From CAHJXG01 sp965277495 (lineage in GTDB: Bacteria; Pseudomonadota; Alphaproteobacteria; Acetobacterales; Acetobacteraceae): a DNA stretch of 64,000 nt. This document shows positions 42,165-50,922 of this stretch, in pieces. The number at the start of each line of letters is the position of its first letter. The first letter of the stretch is position 1. The DNA lies in assembly GCA_965277495.1 (NCBI GenBank), contig OZ255824.1, forward strand, positions 1,798,001-1,862,000. The letters run 5' to 3'. The notes beneath the pieces were generated by a model. It was not told the origin of the DNA. It worked only from the letters and a program-made list of their open reading frames with translations, and did no database searches. The position numbers were made by a program, and so were the translations under genes.

Positions 42165-42416
42165 CTACTTCCCGTGCACTTCGACTTTCTTGCGTTCGCT
42201 TTCATTCATCTGCTTGACGACCGGGTTCTGGTCTTTGGCGACCGTGGTATGGTCGAGGTTCGCCGACGGGGCCGCGCTAGGGACAGAGCTTTGCTCCGGC
42301 CCCCGCGTCGGCCGCGCGGCCGCGGCAGCGCCGGGACCGGTCGGCGTGCCCGTCTGCGCCACAGCCGAAAAGCCCACCGCCATCACCACGGCAAAGCTGG
42401 CAAGTGCCATCCGCAT
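42165..42416 (-). CDS. Small secreted hypothetical protein
   Basis: An 83-residue protein with a signal peptide ending at AVAQ (residue 21). The mature part is Ala/Pro/Thr-rich, then a charged helix VVKQMNESERKKVEVHGK. No family recognised. It starts 14 bases after the large molybdoenzyme subunit stop, so it is probably the last gene of the oxidative operon. Confidence 0.6.
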   Translation of the reverse strand: MRMALASFAVVMAVGFSAVAQTGTPTGPGAAAAARPTRGPEQSSVPSAAPSANLDHTTVAKDQNPVVKQMNESERKKVEVHGK

Positions 42417-42430
42417 GTGCCCGCCCTCCC

Positions 42431-44728
42431 TTAAATCGAAAGCTGGTCGCGGATGGGCAGGCTACGGATGCGCTTGCCGGTGGCGGCGAAGATCGCGTTG
42501 CACAGCGCCGGCGCAAACGGCGGCACGCCCGGCTCGCCCACCCCGCTCGGCGGCGTGCCCGCGCTCGCCGGAACGATGTAGGTGTTGGTCACCCCCGGCG
42601 CCTCGTCGATCCGCACCACGGGATAGTCGTCGTAGTTGCTCTGCTGCACCCGGCCATTCTTAAAGCTGATCTCGCCCAGCTTGGCCAGGCTCAGCCCCAT
42701 GATCGCCGCTCCCTCCATCTGCGACTGGATGCGCTCGGGGTTGACGAAGGTGCCGCAGTCGATGGCCGTGTCGACCCGCGGGATGCTGAGCACGCCCTTG
42801 GCGTCCACCGCCACCTCGACGACGGTCGCGACGTAGCTCACGAAGCTGCGGTGCGCCGCAATCCCCAGCCCGTGTCCGGGCGGCAACTGCCGGCCCCAAT
42901 CCGCCTTGTCCGCCACCAGCTCCACCACGCGCCGCAGCCGGCCCGCGTCGATCGGGTAGCTCTCGACCGGCTCGCCGTAGTTCCACGGCTTGTCGACCGA
43001 CGGGCTGAACGGCACGATGCGGGCCGGGCCGATCAGCTCCAGCAGCACATCCTTCGGGTCGCGCCCGGTGGCATGCGCGATCTCGGCCACCATCGACTGC
43101 ACGGCGAACCCGTGCGGGATGTTCGACACCGACCGGAACCAGCCGATGCGGGTATGCGCCGCCGCTTCCGGATTCTCACAGCGCACGTTGGCGATGTCGA
43201 ACGGCAGGTCGATGAAGCCCATGCCCTGCTCCAGCGCCGCCTCGTGCTTGGTGTCGGCGCCGAAGGTGGAGAAGATCGTCGGCGCGGCGCTGCGGTGACG
43301 CCAGGCTACCACCTTGCCGGACTTGTCAAGCCCGGCCTCGATCCGCTCCGCCGACACGGTGTGGTAGAAGTCGTGCTGCACGTCGTCCTCGCGCGTCCAC
43401 TGCACCCGCACCGGCGCATTCAGCTCACGCGCCAGCAACGCCGCCTCCAGCACGTAGTCGCACTTCGACTTGCGGCCAAAGCCGCCGCCGAGCAGCGTCG
43501 TGTTCACCACCACCTTGTCGGCCCCGATCTCCAGCGTCTTGGCCAGGTCCTCGCGCGTGCCGCCGGGGCTTTGCACCGGCGCCCAGACCTCGATAGCGCC
43601 ATCCGTCCAGCGCGCCGTCGCCACCGGCGGCTCCATGCTGACATGGGCGAGGTGCGGCAGGTAATACTCGCCGACCACCACCTTGTCGGCGGCCTTCAAC
43701 GCGCCTTCCGGATCGCCGTCGTTGCGCACCACCAGGCCCGGCGCGCGCACGGCAGCCTCCAGCTCCGTGCGATACGCGGCGCTGTCGTAGTGGGCATTGG
43801 CGCCGTCGTCCCAGACCACCTTGAGCGCGTTGCGGCCCTTGATCGCCGCCCCCGTGTTGCGCGCCACCACCGCCACGCCGCCGACGGGCTGGAACTTCGC
43901 CGGCCACGGCCAGCCGCGCACCTCCATGACGCGCTCGATGCCCGGCACCTGCATCGCCTCGGCGGCGTCGAACGACACCAGCTTGCCGCCCACCACCGGC
44001 GGACGCGCGATCACCACATACTTCATCCCCGGCAGCCGCACGTCGGCGCCGTAGCCCGCGCGGCCAGTGGTGATGCCGCGCAGGTCGGTGATGCTGACCG
44101 CGCCCTTGCCGATGTAGCGGAACTCCTTGGGGTCCTTCAGCCGCAAGCCGTCGGCCGCCGGCACCGGCAGCGCCGCCGCGTCCTTGGCGAGCTCGCCAAA
44201 GCCCAGCCGCCGTCCGGAACCGTCATGCAGCACCTCGTGCACGCCCGTGCGCACCTCCGACGCCGGCACTTGCCAGCGCTGCGCCGCCGCCGTCTCCAGC
44301 ATCGTCCGCGCCGCCGCGCCGACCTGGCGCATCGGGATCAAATAATGCCGCGTGCTGCGGGAGCCGTCGGTGTCCTGGTTGCCATATTTCGCCTCGTCGC
44401 CGGGCGCCTGCACGATCAGCACCCGCGCCCAGTCGGCGCCCATCTCGTCGGCCACCACCATGGGCAGGCTGGTGCGGATGCCGGTGCCCATCTCGGAGCG
44501 GTGCGCGACGATGGTGACCGCCCCGTCCGGCGCCACCGACACGAACACCCGCGGATCGTTCACCGTGCCGTGCGGCATGGACGACGCACCGGTGGCATAG
44601 GCCGCCATGGCCGGGCGCGGCGACAGCAGCGGCGCCGCCAGCACCAGGCCGCCCACCGCGGCGGCACCCTTGAGCAGTCCGCGGCGGCTCACGTTCTCAA
44701 TGCGGGAAGATGGCTGGATATCGATCAT
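42431..44728 (-). CDS. iorB: Molybdopterin-binding oxidoreductase large subunit (IorB/xanthine-dehydrogenase family)
   Basis: A 765-residue periplasmic molybdoenzyme. A Tat signal is present (SRRGLLKG, residues 14-21, then a hydrophobic stretch to AMA). The molybdopterin regions GSMPHGTVND, EMGTGIRTSLPMVVADEMG, TLLGGGFGRKSKCDYVLEA and the C-terminal PPSGVGEPGVPPFAPALCNA match isoquinoline 1-oxidoreductase beta subunits and periplasmic aldehyde dehydrogenases. It acts with the [2Fe-2S] subunit three bases upstream. Downstream of the PQQ alcohol dehydrogenase and cytochrome c genes, aldehyde oxidation is the likely role; isoquinoline-type hydroxylation is the alternative. Confidence 0.9.
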   Translation of the reverse strand: MIDIQPSSRIENVSRRGLLKGAAAVGGLVLAAPLLSPRPAMAAYATGASSMPHGTVNDPRVFVSVAPDGAVTIVAHRSEMGTGIRTSLPMVVADEMGADWARVLIVQAPGDEAKYGNQDTDGSRSTRHYLIPMRQVGAAARTMLETAAAQRWQVPASEVRTGVHEVLHDGSGRRLGFGELAKDAAALPVPAADGLRLKDPKEFRYIGKGAVSITDLRGITTGRAGYGADVRLPGMKYVVIARPPVVGGKLVSFDAAEAMQVPGIERVMEVRGWPWPAKFQPVGGVAVVARNTGAAIKGRNALKVVWDDGANAHYDSAAYRTELEAAVRAPGLVVRNDGDPEGALKAADKVVVGEYYLPHLAHVSMEPPVATARWTDGAIEVWAPVQSPGGTREDLAKTLEIGADKVVVNTTLLGGGFGRKSKCDYVLEAALLARELNAPVRVQWTREDDVQHDFYHTVSAERIEAGLDKSGKVVAWRHRSAAPTIFSTFGADTKHEAALEQGMGFIDLPFDIANVRCENPEAAAHTRIGWFRSVSNIPHGFAVQSMVAEIAHATGRDPKDVLLELIGPARIVPFSPSVDKPWNYGEPVESYPIDAGRLRRVVELVADKADWGRQLPPGHGLGIAAHRSFVSYVATVVEVAVDAKGVLSIPRVDTAIDCGTFVNPERIQSQMEGAAIMGLSLAKLGEISFKNGRVQQSNYDDYPVVRIDEAPGVTNTYIVPASAGTPPSGVGEPGVPPFAPALCNAIFAATGKRIRSLPIRDQLSI

Positions 44729-44731
44729 GGC

Positions 44732-45184
44732 TCAGGTCCCCGTCGCGGCGACGCGCACCGCCGCCTCAATGCGCTGGTAGCAGCCGCAGCGGCAGATGTT
44801 GCCGGCCATGCCGCTGCGGATCTCGGCGTCGGACGGGTTCTTGGTTTCCGCCAGCAACGCCGCCGCCTGCATGATCTGCCCGGCCTGGCAAAAACCGCAT
44901 TGCGGCACGTTCACCTCGCGCCACGCCTTTTGCACCGGGTGGTCGCCGTGCGGGTGCAGCCCCTCGATGGTCACCACCTCCTGCCCGTCCACGTCCGACA
45001 CCGCCGTGATGCACGACCGCGCCGCAGCGCCTGCCACGTGCACCGTGCATGCCCCGCACAGCGCCTGGCCGCAGCCGAACTTGGTGCCGGTCAGGCCGAG
45101 TTCATCGCGCAGGAACCACAGCAGCGGCAGCGACGGATCGCCGTCCCAGCTCCGCGCCTCGCCGTTGACCTTCAGGGTGATCAT
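44732..45184 (-). CDS. iorA: [2Fe-2S] subunit of molybdenum hydroxylase (IorA-like)
   Basis: A 150-residue electron-transfer subunit with two iron-sulfur clusters: the plant-ferredoxin type (FGCGQALCGACTVHV) and the alpha-helical type (PQCGFCQAGQI and NICRCGCYQRI). No separate signal peptide; it would be exported with the Tat-targeted large subunit. The start MITLKVNGE is preferred over a five-codon upstream extension. About 117 bases, including an A/T-rich stretch, separate it from the upstream gene, so an internal promoter is possible. Confidence 0.93.
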   Translation of the reverse strand: MITLKVNGEARSWDGDPSLPLLWFLRDELGLTGTKFGCGQALCGACTVHVAGAAARSCITAVSDVDGQEVVTIEGLHPHGDHPVQKAWREVNVPQCGFCQAGQIMQAAALLAETKNPSDAEIRSGMAGNICRCGCYQRIEAAVRVAATGT

Positions 45185-45301
45185 GGTTGCCGCCTCCAAA
45201 AAGTGGCTGCCTTTTGCTTCGTATGCAGCCCAAAATTCACGTTTAAAGCATTCGGGAACATCGATTGCCCCGGTCCTAAAATGTCCTGGTCCTAAAAAGT
45301 C

Positions 45302-45955
45302 CTAAAGCGTTGCGGGCTTCGCATTCGCCGCGGCCAAGATTTCCAGCCTCGACTGGCTGACGAAATCCTTCAGCTCCTGGCCGGCCCGGCGATACAACGC
45401 GCGGTCGAGGGTCAGCCGCCGGGCCGGCGTCACCTTTTCGCAATGCTCGTTGATAAACAAGCCTCCCACCGGTTCCTGATCCGCCGCCGGCTCCTGGCTG
45501 ACGCAGTTCCAGCCCGCATCGCCGAAGCGCGACTTGACCTGCTCGCCGAACAGGAACGCCTTCTTGCGCAGATACAGCCGGGCAGCCGGGTCGGTCTCGA
45601 TCACCATGCCCTTGAGTTGGCCGTCGTCGCCGATCAGTGCGGTCAGCAGCACGGGATGGCCGCCGACCTTGGTGCCCTCATAGAGACCGTTGATCTTGGC
45701 AAGCGGGTTCGCGGCTTCGTCGTATTGGAACCGGACGGCATGCCATCCGGACGCTTGGGCCGGGCACTGGCGATAATCATCCCAGTTCGCCAGCTTGCCC
45801 TCAGGGTTGCCGGCGCAGGCCAAGCCCAAATAGCCTTCGTGCGGCATCTGGTCCACGCTCATGCCGATACGGAACTCGCGCAGGTCATTTTCTTCAGCGA
45901 CGGCCGGCAGTGCCGAGGCAAGCGCGAAAAGCAGGGCGGCCGCGATACCGCGCAT
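45302..45955 (-). CDS. Periplasmic hypothetical protein
   Basis: A 217-residue protein with a signal peptide (RGIAAALLFALASALPAVAEE). The mature part has four Cys, including GLACAGNP, RQCPAQ and WNCVSQ, probably in disulfides, and a helical C-terminus. No family recognised. It starts two bases after the cytochrome c stop, so it belongs to the alcohol-oxidation operon and may be an accessory or maturation factor. Confidence 0.7.
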   Translation of the reverse strand: MRGIAAALLFALASALPAVAEENDLREFRIGMSVDQMPHEGYLGLACAGNPEGKLANWDDYRQCPAQASGWHAVRFQYDEAANPLAKINGLYEGTKVGGHPVLLTALIGDDGQLKGMVIETDPAARLYLRKKAFLFGEQVKSRFGDAGWNCVSQEPAADQEPVGGLFINEHCEKVTPARRLTLDRALYRRAGQELKDFVSQSRLEILAAANAKPATL

Positions 45956-45957
45956 GG

Positions 45958-46503
45958 TCAACCCCCTTGCTTGCCGGGCTGCGCGGCCCCGGCCGTCGGC
46001 GCCTGCTTGTAAACGTTGCAGACGCGCGATCCCTCGCCGAAAAAGCTGACGCACTCGGTGTAGTTCGGCTCGCCTTTGCCCTTGACCTCGGCAATGACGT
46101 AATCCGCGACCGTGGCGACCTCGTTCGGGCGCAGAAAGATATTGGCCTCCATCGGAACGTCCTTGCCCAGGTCCTGCCGTCCCACGCCGTAGCACGGGTG
46201 GTCCGCGCCGTCGTAGGCACTGCGCTGGAAGTACGGCATCCCCGTGCCAGGCCGGCCACAGGTCACCGTCATGATGATCTGGTCGCGGTCGAGCTGCGTC
46301 CCGCGCAACGAAAGCGCGTCGCCGCCGTAGCCGCCCCCGCCGCCGCCATGCCACTTATGGCAGCCGACGCAATTGGCCCGCTGGAAAATGCGCTTGCCCT
46401 CGGACGCCTGCCCGTGCGGCGCCTCTTGGGCTTGAACGCGGTAATGCGGCAGGACCCCCACAGCGAGGGCGCCGACAACTAATGTCGCGAGTATCGCACG
46501 CAT
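45958..46503 (-). CDS. Periplasmic cytochrome c, electron acceptor of PQQ dehydrogenase
   Basis: A 181-residue protein with a signal peptide ending VQAQ. The single haem-binding motif CVGCH is at residues 45-49, and a Met in TGMPYF is the probable sixth ligand. Two further Cys may form a disulfide. It sits 59 bases downstream of the PQQ dehydrogenase gene and probably accepts its electrons. Possible relation to XoxG/ExaB-type cytochromes is inferred from position only. Confidence 0.88.
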   Translation of the reverse strand: MRAILATLVVGALAVGVLPHYRVQAQEAPHGQASEGKRIFQRANCVGCHKWHGGGGGGYGGDALSLRGTQLDRDQIIMTVTCGRPGTGMPYFQRSAYDGADHPCYGVGRQDLGKDVPMEANIFLRPNEVATVADYVIAEVKGKGEPNYTECVSFFGEGSRVCNVYKQAPTAGAAQPGKQGG

Positions 46504-46562
46504 GGCGACCGGGTTCTCCAAAAGCGCCGGGTCCCGCCCATTGGACGGGACCCGCGGTCAGG

Positions 46563-48326
46563 TCAGAGCGCGAAGACGTAAAGCATCGAGCTCGGGGGCA
46601 CCGTCTTCAGCTCCGGCGTCCCCTCGATGAACCACTTGTCCCAGGCGCCGCCGAGGCCGACCAGGATAGCGAGATACTGCTTGCCATCGACCGTGAACGT
46701 CATCGGCGGCGCGTTGACGCCCGATCCGGTGTTGAACGACCACAGCTTCTCCAGCGACTTCGCGTCCAGCGCCATCACCTGGCCCGAAGGCTCGCCGGCG
46801 AACACCAGGTCCGGCGTCGCAAGCAGCCCGCCCAGCATGGGGAACGGCGTCTCCAGCTTGCCCGCCACCTTGCCCGTGGTGACGTCGATCGCGGTGACGC
46901 TACCGGTGATCCGCTGATGCTCGCTCGGCCCGCCGCCGGTATACATCTCGCGCGGCTTGAACGAGTCCGGCTTGGTGTCCTCGACGGTGATCGTGTTGCA
47001 GCTTTCGATCACCGGGATGTACCAGCGCATCAGCGTCGGGTTGTAGGCCGTCGGCGGCCAGTTCTTGCCGCCCATGTTGCCCGGGCAGATGTCGGTCACC
47101 TTGTTCTCGCGCGACGGCGTGACCGAGGCATTGTAGTGCTGCACCGGCTGCTTTGGATCGTATTCGACCGGCTTGCCCGTCTCCGGGTTCAGCCCGGCCG
47201 TCCATGTCGACTTTTTCACGAAGGGCGTGCCCCAGACGAACTCGCCATTGCCGCGGTTCACCGCATAACCAAAGCCGTTGCGGTCGGCGGTGAGCGCAAG
47301 CTTCGTCGGCCTGCCGTTCACCGGCGCCTCGACCAGCACGTTCTCCGACACGCTGTCATAGTCGAAGGGGTCGTTCGGCGTATGCTGGTAGTGCCACTTG
47401 ATCTTGCCGGTGTCGGGATCGAGCGCCAGCGCGCTGTCGGTATAGAGGTTGTCGCCGGGCCGGTGCGTGTTGTCCCAGTCGGGGCCGGGGTTGCCGACGC
47501 CCCAGATCAGCGTGTTGGTCTCCGGGTCGTAGCTGCCGGTGACCCAGGTAGAGCCGCCGCCGTTCGCGGCCGTCTCGGCGTTCTTCCAGGTTTCGCTGCC
47601 GGGTTCGCCCTTGGCGGGGATGGTGTAGGTGCGCCAGGCCTCTTTTTGCGTCTTGAGGTCGGTGGCGGCGAGCCAGCCGCGGATGCCGTATTCCGCGCCG
47701 GCCACGCCGGTGATCGCGAGGCCTTTGACGATGAGCGGCGCGCCCGTCACCACTTCGCCCTTGTCGGGGTCGGCGACCTGGCGCTGCCAGGCGACTTCGC
47801 CGGTGTCCTTGTTGGTCGCGACCAAACGCCCGTCGAGCGTGTGCGAGATGACCATGTTGTCCCAAAGCGCCACGCCGCGGTTGTCGACGCCGCAGCAGGC
47901 GACGGCGCCGGCCCAGTCATGATCGGTTTTCGGATCCATCTTCCATAGCAGCTTGCCCTGGCCGCCGTGGGTGTCGATCTTATAGACCGAGCCCCAGCCG
48001 TCGGTGACGTACATGGCGCCGTTCTCGACGATCGGCGTGCCTTCCAGGCCGCCATGGGTCCAGATGCCGCCGCCCTCGACGCCGCCCAGCGCCATCGTCC
48101 ACGCGACTTTCAGGTTCTTGACGGTGTCATGGTTGATCTGGTTCAGCGGCGAGAAGCGCTGCGCCGAGTAGGTGCGGTGGTGCAGGATCCAGTTGCCCTG
48201 TTCCTTGTCCGCGTTGAGCAGCCGTTCTTGCGTGACATCGTCGGCGCGGGCCGGGGTTCCAAGCATCCCGGCAAGCGCAGTGCAGCCCAAGGCAAGCAAA
48301 CGCAGCGTTGTGCGACCTGAATTCAT
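46563..48326 (-). CDS. PQQ-dependent alcohol dehydrogenase with lanthanide-type active site
   Basis: A 587-residue quinoprotein with a signal peptide (to ARADD, about residue 28). The eight-bladed propeller is complete: vicinal Cys C144-C145 in VACCGVD, a metal-ligand Glu in GVAGAEYGI, Asn in VGNPGPDW and the catalytic Asp D322. D324, two residues later (PFDYDSV), is the extra Asp that coordinates lanthanide in XoxF and PedH and is replaced by Ala or Ser in calcium enzymes. It oxidises alcohols in the periplasm. It is the first gene of the operon; no PQQ synthesis genes are in the window. Confidence 0.93.
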   Translation of the reverse strand: MNSGRTTLRLLALGCTALAGMLGTPARADDVTQERLLNADKEQGNWILHHRTYSAQRFSPLNQINHDTVKNLKVAWTMALGGVEGGGIWTHGGLEGTPIVENGAMYVTDGWGSVYKIDTHGGQGKLLWKMDPKTDHDWAGAVACCGVDNRGVALWDNMVISHTLDGRLVATNKDTGEVAWQRQVADPDKGEVVTGAPLIVKGLAITGVAGAEYGIRGWLAATDLKTQKEAWRTYTIPAKGEPGSETWKNAETAANGGGSTWVTGSYDPETNTLIWGVGNPGPDWDNTHRPGDNLYTDSALALDPDTGKIKWHYQHTPNDPFDYDSVSENVLVEAPVNGRPTKLALTADRNGFGYAVNRGNGEFVWGTPFVKKSTWTAGLNPETGKPVEYDPKQPVQHYNASVTPSRENKVTDICPGNMGGKNWPPTAYNPTLMRWYIPVIESCNTITVEDTKPDSFKPREMYTGGGPSEHQRITGSVTAIDVTTGKVAGKLETPFPMLGGLLATPDLVFAGEPSGQVMALDAKSLEKLWSFNTGSGVNAPPMTFTVDGKQYLAILVGLGGAWDKWFIEGTPELKTVPPSSMLYVFAL

Positions 48327-48423
48327 TAATCAAACCCCCCGTTAACGCAAGTTTATTGTTGCACTGTTGACCGTTTAACGCATAACTCTCCTCGAATTCA
48401 ACTCTATATCAGCATAGATCGGA

Positions 48424-48451
48424 GCAAATGTGCAAGGCAAGACACATTTGC
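48424..48451. promoter_or_regulatory. Inverted repeat upstream of PQQ dehydrogenase operon
   Basis: GCAAATGTG (48424-48432) and CACATTTGC (48443-48451) form a perfect 9-bp inverted repeat with a 10-base spacer, in the divergent region between the dehydrogenase (start 48326) and the DUF4142 gene (start 48616). It could be an operator, or an RNA hairpin of a long leader. The surrounding 250 bases are notably A/T-richer than the genes. Confidence 0.45.
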
Positions 48452-48615
48452 GGCAATCTCGACCACACTTTCGCACCCGTGATTGTTCAAGCGTTGCCAA
48501 TCATGTCACCATACTTGGCGCAGCACTCCTTCGAATAACTCGATGGAGATACAGCCGGGCTGGCGCAGCAGCAGGTGCATCGCGGCCAGAACCCGGCATA
48601 ATGGGGAGAAACGCC

Positions 48616-49176
48616 ATGAACCGACGCCATGTTTTCGTGGGCCTATCCGGGGCCGCCATGCTGCCGCTGGCAATCCAGCTCGGCTCACGCAGCGCACTCG
48701 CGCAGCCTGCGAACCCGCACGCGCCGACGACCCCCATCGGAGCCGACGCCTACAAGCGCTACACGCTTGCGGCGGGCTCGCTGTCCAAGCAAACCAGCCA
48801 ACTGGCGATGCAAAAAGCGCAGAATGCGAAGGTCAAGCAGTTCGCCGGGTTCGAAATCGCCGAGCAGACCGCGATCGCACAGGTGCTGACGAATCAATTG
48901 AAGCCCGGCGACGCCCCGCTCGACGACCGGCAGGCGGCGGCGCTCAAAGAGCTGCAGGGCGTCTCGGGCGCGGGTTTCGACAAGGCTTACATCAAGGCGC
49001 AGATCGACGGGCATTCGGAGCTTCTGGGCATCCAGCAGTCCTTCCTCGATGGCAAGGGCCAGGATACCGCCAGCATGATGTCCTCCGACACCGCCCATAT
49101 CGCCACGCTTGCCAAGGCGGTGATCGAGATGCACCTGGCCATGCTCAAGGACCTGAACGACACGCTGCGCAGTTAA
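48616..49176 (+). CDS. DUF4142 domain protein, secreted
   Basis: A 186-residue protein. The N-terminus NRRHVFVGLSGAAMLPLAIQ is a signal with a Tat-like RR. The mature part is the alpha-helical ferritin-like DUF4142 domain (AAGSLSKQTSQLAMQKAQNA, then VKQFAGFEIAEQ). Such proteins are periplasmic and of unknown function, often stress-linked. GGGGAGAA precedes the ATG; a much longer upstream frame crosses the promoter region and was rejected. Confidence 0.85.
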   Translation: MNRRHVFVGLSGAAMLPLAIQLGSRSALAQPANPHAPTTPIGADAYKRYTLAAGSLSKQTSQLAMQKAQNAKVKQFAGFEIAEQTAIAQVLTNQLKPGDAPLDDRQAAALKELQGVSGAGFDKAYIKAQIDGHSELLGIQQSFLDGKGQDTASMMSSDTAHIATLAKAVIEMHLAMLKDLNDTLRS

Positions 49177-49269
49177 GGCGGCGCGCAGCTAAGCCTGGCT
49201 GAAGTTTCCACTCGCCTCCCGCCGCGTGCCGTTCAACGGAACGCGGCGGGAATGCGTCCGAAGAATTGC

Positions 49270-49578
49270 TTATTCCGCGAGGAGGTGGGTGGCGTGGGTG
49301 AGCGCCGCCCCAGCACGCAGCGCAACCGCGACGAATGCGGTTTCAGCCAACTCTTCCGGTGTGGCGCCAGCCGCCTCGGCCGCGTTCCGGTGCACCTCCA
49401 GGCAATACGGGCACTGCGTCGTCAATGCCACAGCCAGCGCGATCAGTTCCTTATACTTCTTCGGGATCACGCCATCGGCCAACGCCGCCTTGTCGAGCGC
49501 CTGAAATGCCGCCATCGCCTCGGGTGCGGCCGCGCCGAGCGGCGCCAGCTTCTTCATGTTCGCCATGTCATACATCAT
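49270..49578 (-). CDS. AhpD-like carboxymuconolactone decarboxylase family protein
   Basis: A 102-residue CMD-fold protein with a CPYCLEVH motif, the CxxC-xxxH active site of AhpD-type peroxidases. It is therefore likely a thiol-dependent alkylhydroperoxidase-like enzyme, unlike the CxxC-less CMD protein at 9.6 kb. It stands alone between DUF4142 and the copper chaperone gene. Confidence 0.88.
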   Translation of the reverse strand: MMYDMANMKKLAPLGAAAPEAMAAFQALDKAALADGVIPKKYKELIALAVALTTQCPYCLEVHRNAAEAAGATPEELAETAFVAVALRAGAALTHATHLLAE

Positions 49579-49639
49579 GTGCGCTCCTCCTTTGCTTATG
49601 GTGCCAGCCGTTCACGCCCGATCCGTGCGGCCATGCTTT

Positions 49640-50092
49640 CTATGATTTATCCGCCGCGCCGTCAGGCGCAACCGTCACCTCGACCGGCATCGCGCCGGCT
49701 TTCTGGAACACGATGGAGCACGTGAACGTCTCGCCCGGCTGCAACGCCTGTTTTGTATGCAGCAGCATCAGATGCGCGCCCTGCGGGGCGAGCGTCACGG
49801 TTCCGCCTGCCGGGATCGCGATCGCCTTCACCTCCCGCATCGCGAACCCGCCCTCCCCACGGTCTGTCGCGTGCTTCTCGGCGAAGTCGGCGACCGGGCA
49901 GCGGACCCGAACCAAGCTGTCCGGCGCATCGGTTCGGTTGGCGATGGTCATGTAAACCGGCGTATCCACTCGGGTTTGCGCCAATGCAGGCGTCCACGCC
50001 TTTGAGACCTCAATCGCGCTTTGCGCTTCCGCTCGCATCACGGGCATCGCCATGAGCGCCGCGGCGAGAACAGGTTTTACCATCCAGTGCAC
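49640..50092 (-). CDS. PCu(A)C-type periplasmic copper chaperone
   Basis: A 150-residue protein with a signal peptide (to AEAQ). The copper site fits the H-X10-M-X21-H-X-M spacing exactly: His in EKHATD, Met in FAMREV, and HLM in QGAHLML. Such proteins deliver Cu(I) to the CuA site of cytochrome oxidase. No oxidase genes are nearby and no Sco-like partner is adjacent. Confidence 0.92.
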   Translation of the reverse strand: MHWMVKPVLAAALMAMPVMRAEAQSAIEVSKAWTPALAQTRVDTPVYMTIANRTDAPDSLVRVRCPVADFAEKHATDRGEGGFAMREVKAIAIPAGGTVTLAPQGAHLMLLHTKQALQPGETFTCSIVFQKAGAMPVEVTVAPDGAADKS

Positions 50093-50190
50093 TGGCTCCT
50101 CCGATCCTAGCGTCGGATCGATCCTGGCAAAGCCGGGCGCAAGCGTCCACTGCGCAATGCCATGCCGCGGCGCCGCCGGTCATGCCAGCG

Positions 50191-50922
50191 TTACGGCTGC
50201 CTGCGTGAATACCGGCGATACAACCCCAATGCCCCGACCATGCCGGCAAGCAACGTGGCCGACGCTGGCTCTGGCACCGCCAGGATCGTCGCCTGGTTGT
50301 CCGCAGTCGTCGGGGCGCCCTGGTTGCCGCCGGCGAATGTGAGTGACGGATCCGCCGAGTTATAATCGGCCGGATCGTTCAACTGCAGCGTCGTGGCCAC
50401 GCCGCCCGCGGTCAACCCAATCGGGCCGTCATTGTAGCCCACCCCGTAAAATTTGTTGAACGTCGTCGGCGCGAGCGTCCCCAAGGTGACCTCCGGCGTG
50501 GCTGCCGTCCAGTCACCGATGACTCCGACATTGCCGCCGCCCAACGAGAAGAACCCGACGCCGTAATGCGGCGTGCCCTGGTAGGCCGAGCTGTTGGCAT
50601 CCGACGAGGTCTTGTCGAATATGACGACCGTCTGCCCGTATTTCGCGTCGTCCTGCACGCGGGTCACGGCATAGGTCGTGCCCCGCAGCAGCAGGGTGAA
50701 AGCGGACGGCGCATAGGCCGCGGCGCCGGGCTCGAGCTGATAGATCGGGGCGCTGCTGTCGAAGGCCGCACGCGCTTCGAACGGCGTGAACGCCGTGAAC
50801 GCCACGCCACCCAGGGTGTCGCCCGGCGAAAAGTAGCCGTCATACACAAGCTGCAGCGGCGTTGCCCGCGCCGTGCCCGTCAGCGCCACGCCGATAAGGA
50901 TGATCGCAATCCGCTGTGCCAT
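50191..50922 (-). CDS. PEP-CTERM sorting domain protein
   Basis: A 243-residue exported protein. After a signal peptide (to ARA), there is a beta-rich body. The C-terminus VPEPASATLLAGMVGALGLY followed by RRYSRR is a complete PEP-CTERM signal: the VPEP motif, a hydrophobic helix and a basic tail. It is processed by exosortase in species that make exopolysaccharide. No exosortase gene lies in the window. The role of the body is unknown. Confidence 0.85.
   Translation of the reverse strand: MAQRIAIILIGVALTGTARATPLQLVYDGYFSPGDTLGGVAFTAFTPFEARAAFDSSAPIYQLEPGAAAYAPSAFTLLLRGTTYAVTRVQDDAKYGQTVVIFDKTSSDANSSAYQGTPHYGVGFFSLGGGNVGVIGDWTAATPEVTLGTLAPTTFNKFYGVGYNDGPIGLTAGGVATTLQLNDPADYNSADPSLTFAGGNQGAPTTADNQATILAVPEPASATLLAGMVGALGLYRRYSRRQP

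Noticed and set aside
42404..45295. A 963-codon open frame antisense to the molybdoenzyme genes
   Set aside because: Shadow of GC-rich coding sequence; the opposite strand encodes recognisable IorA and IorB proteins with intact cofactor motifs.
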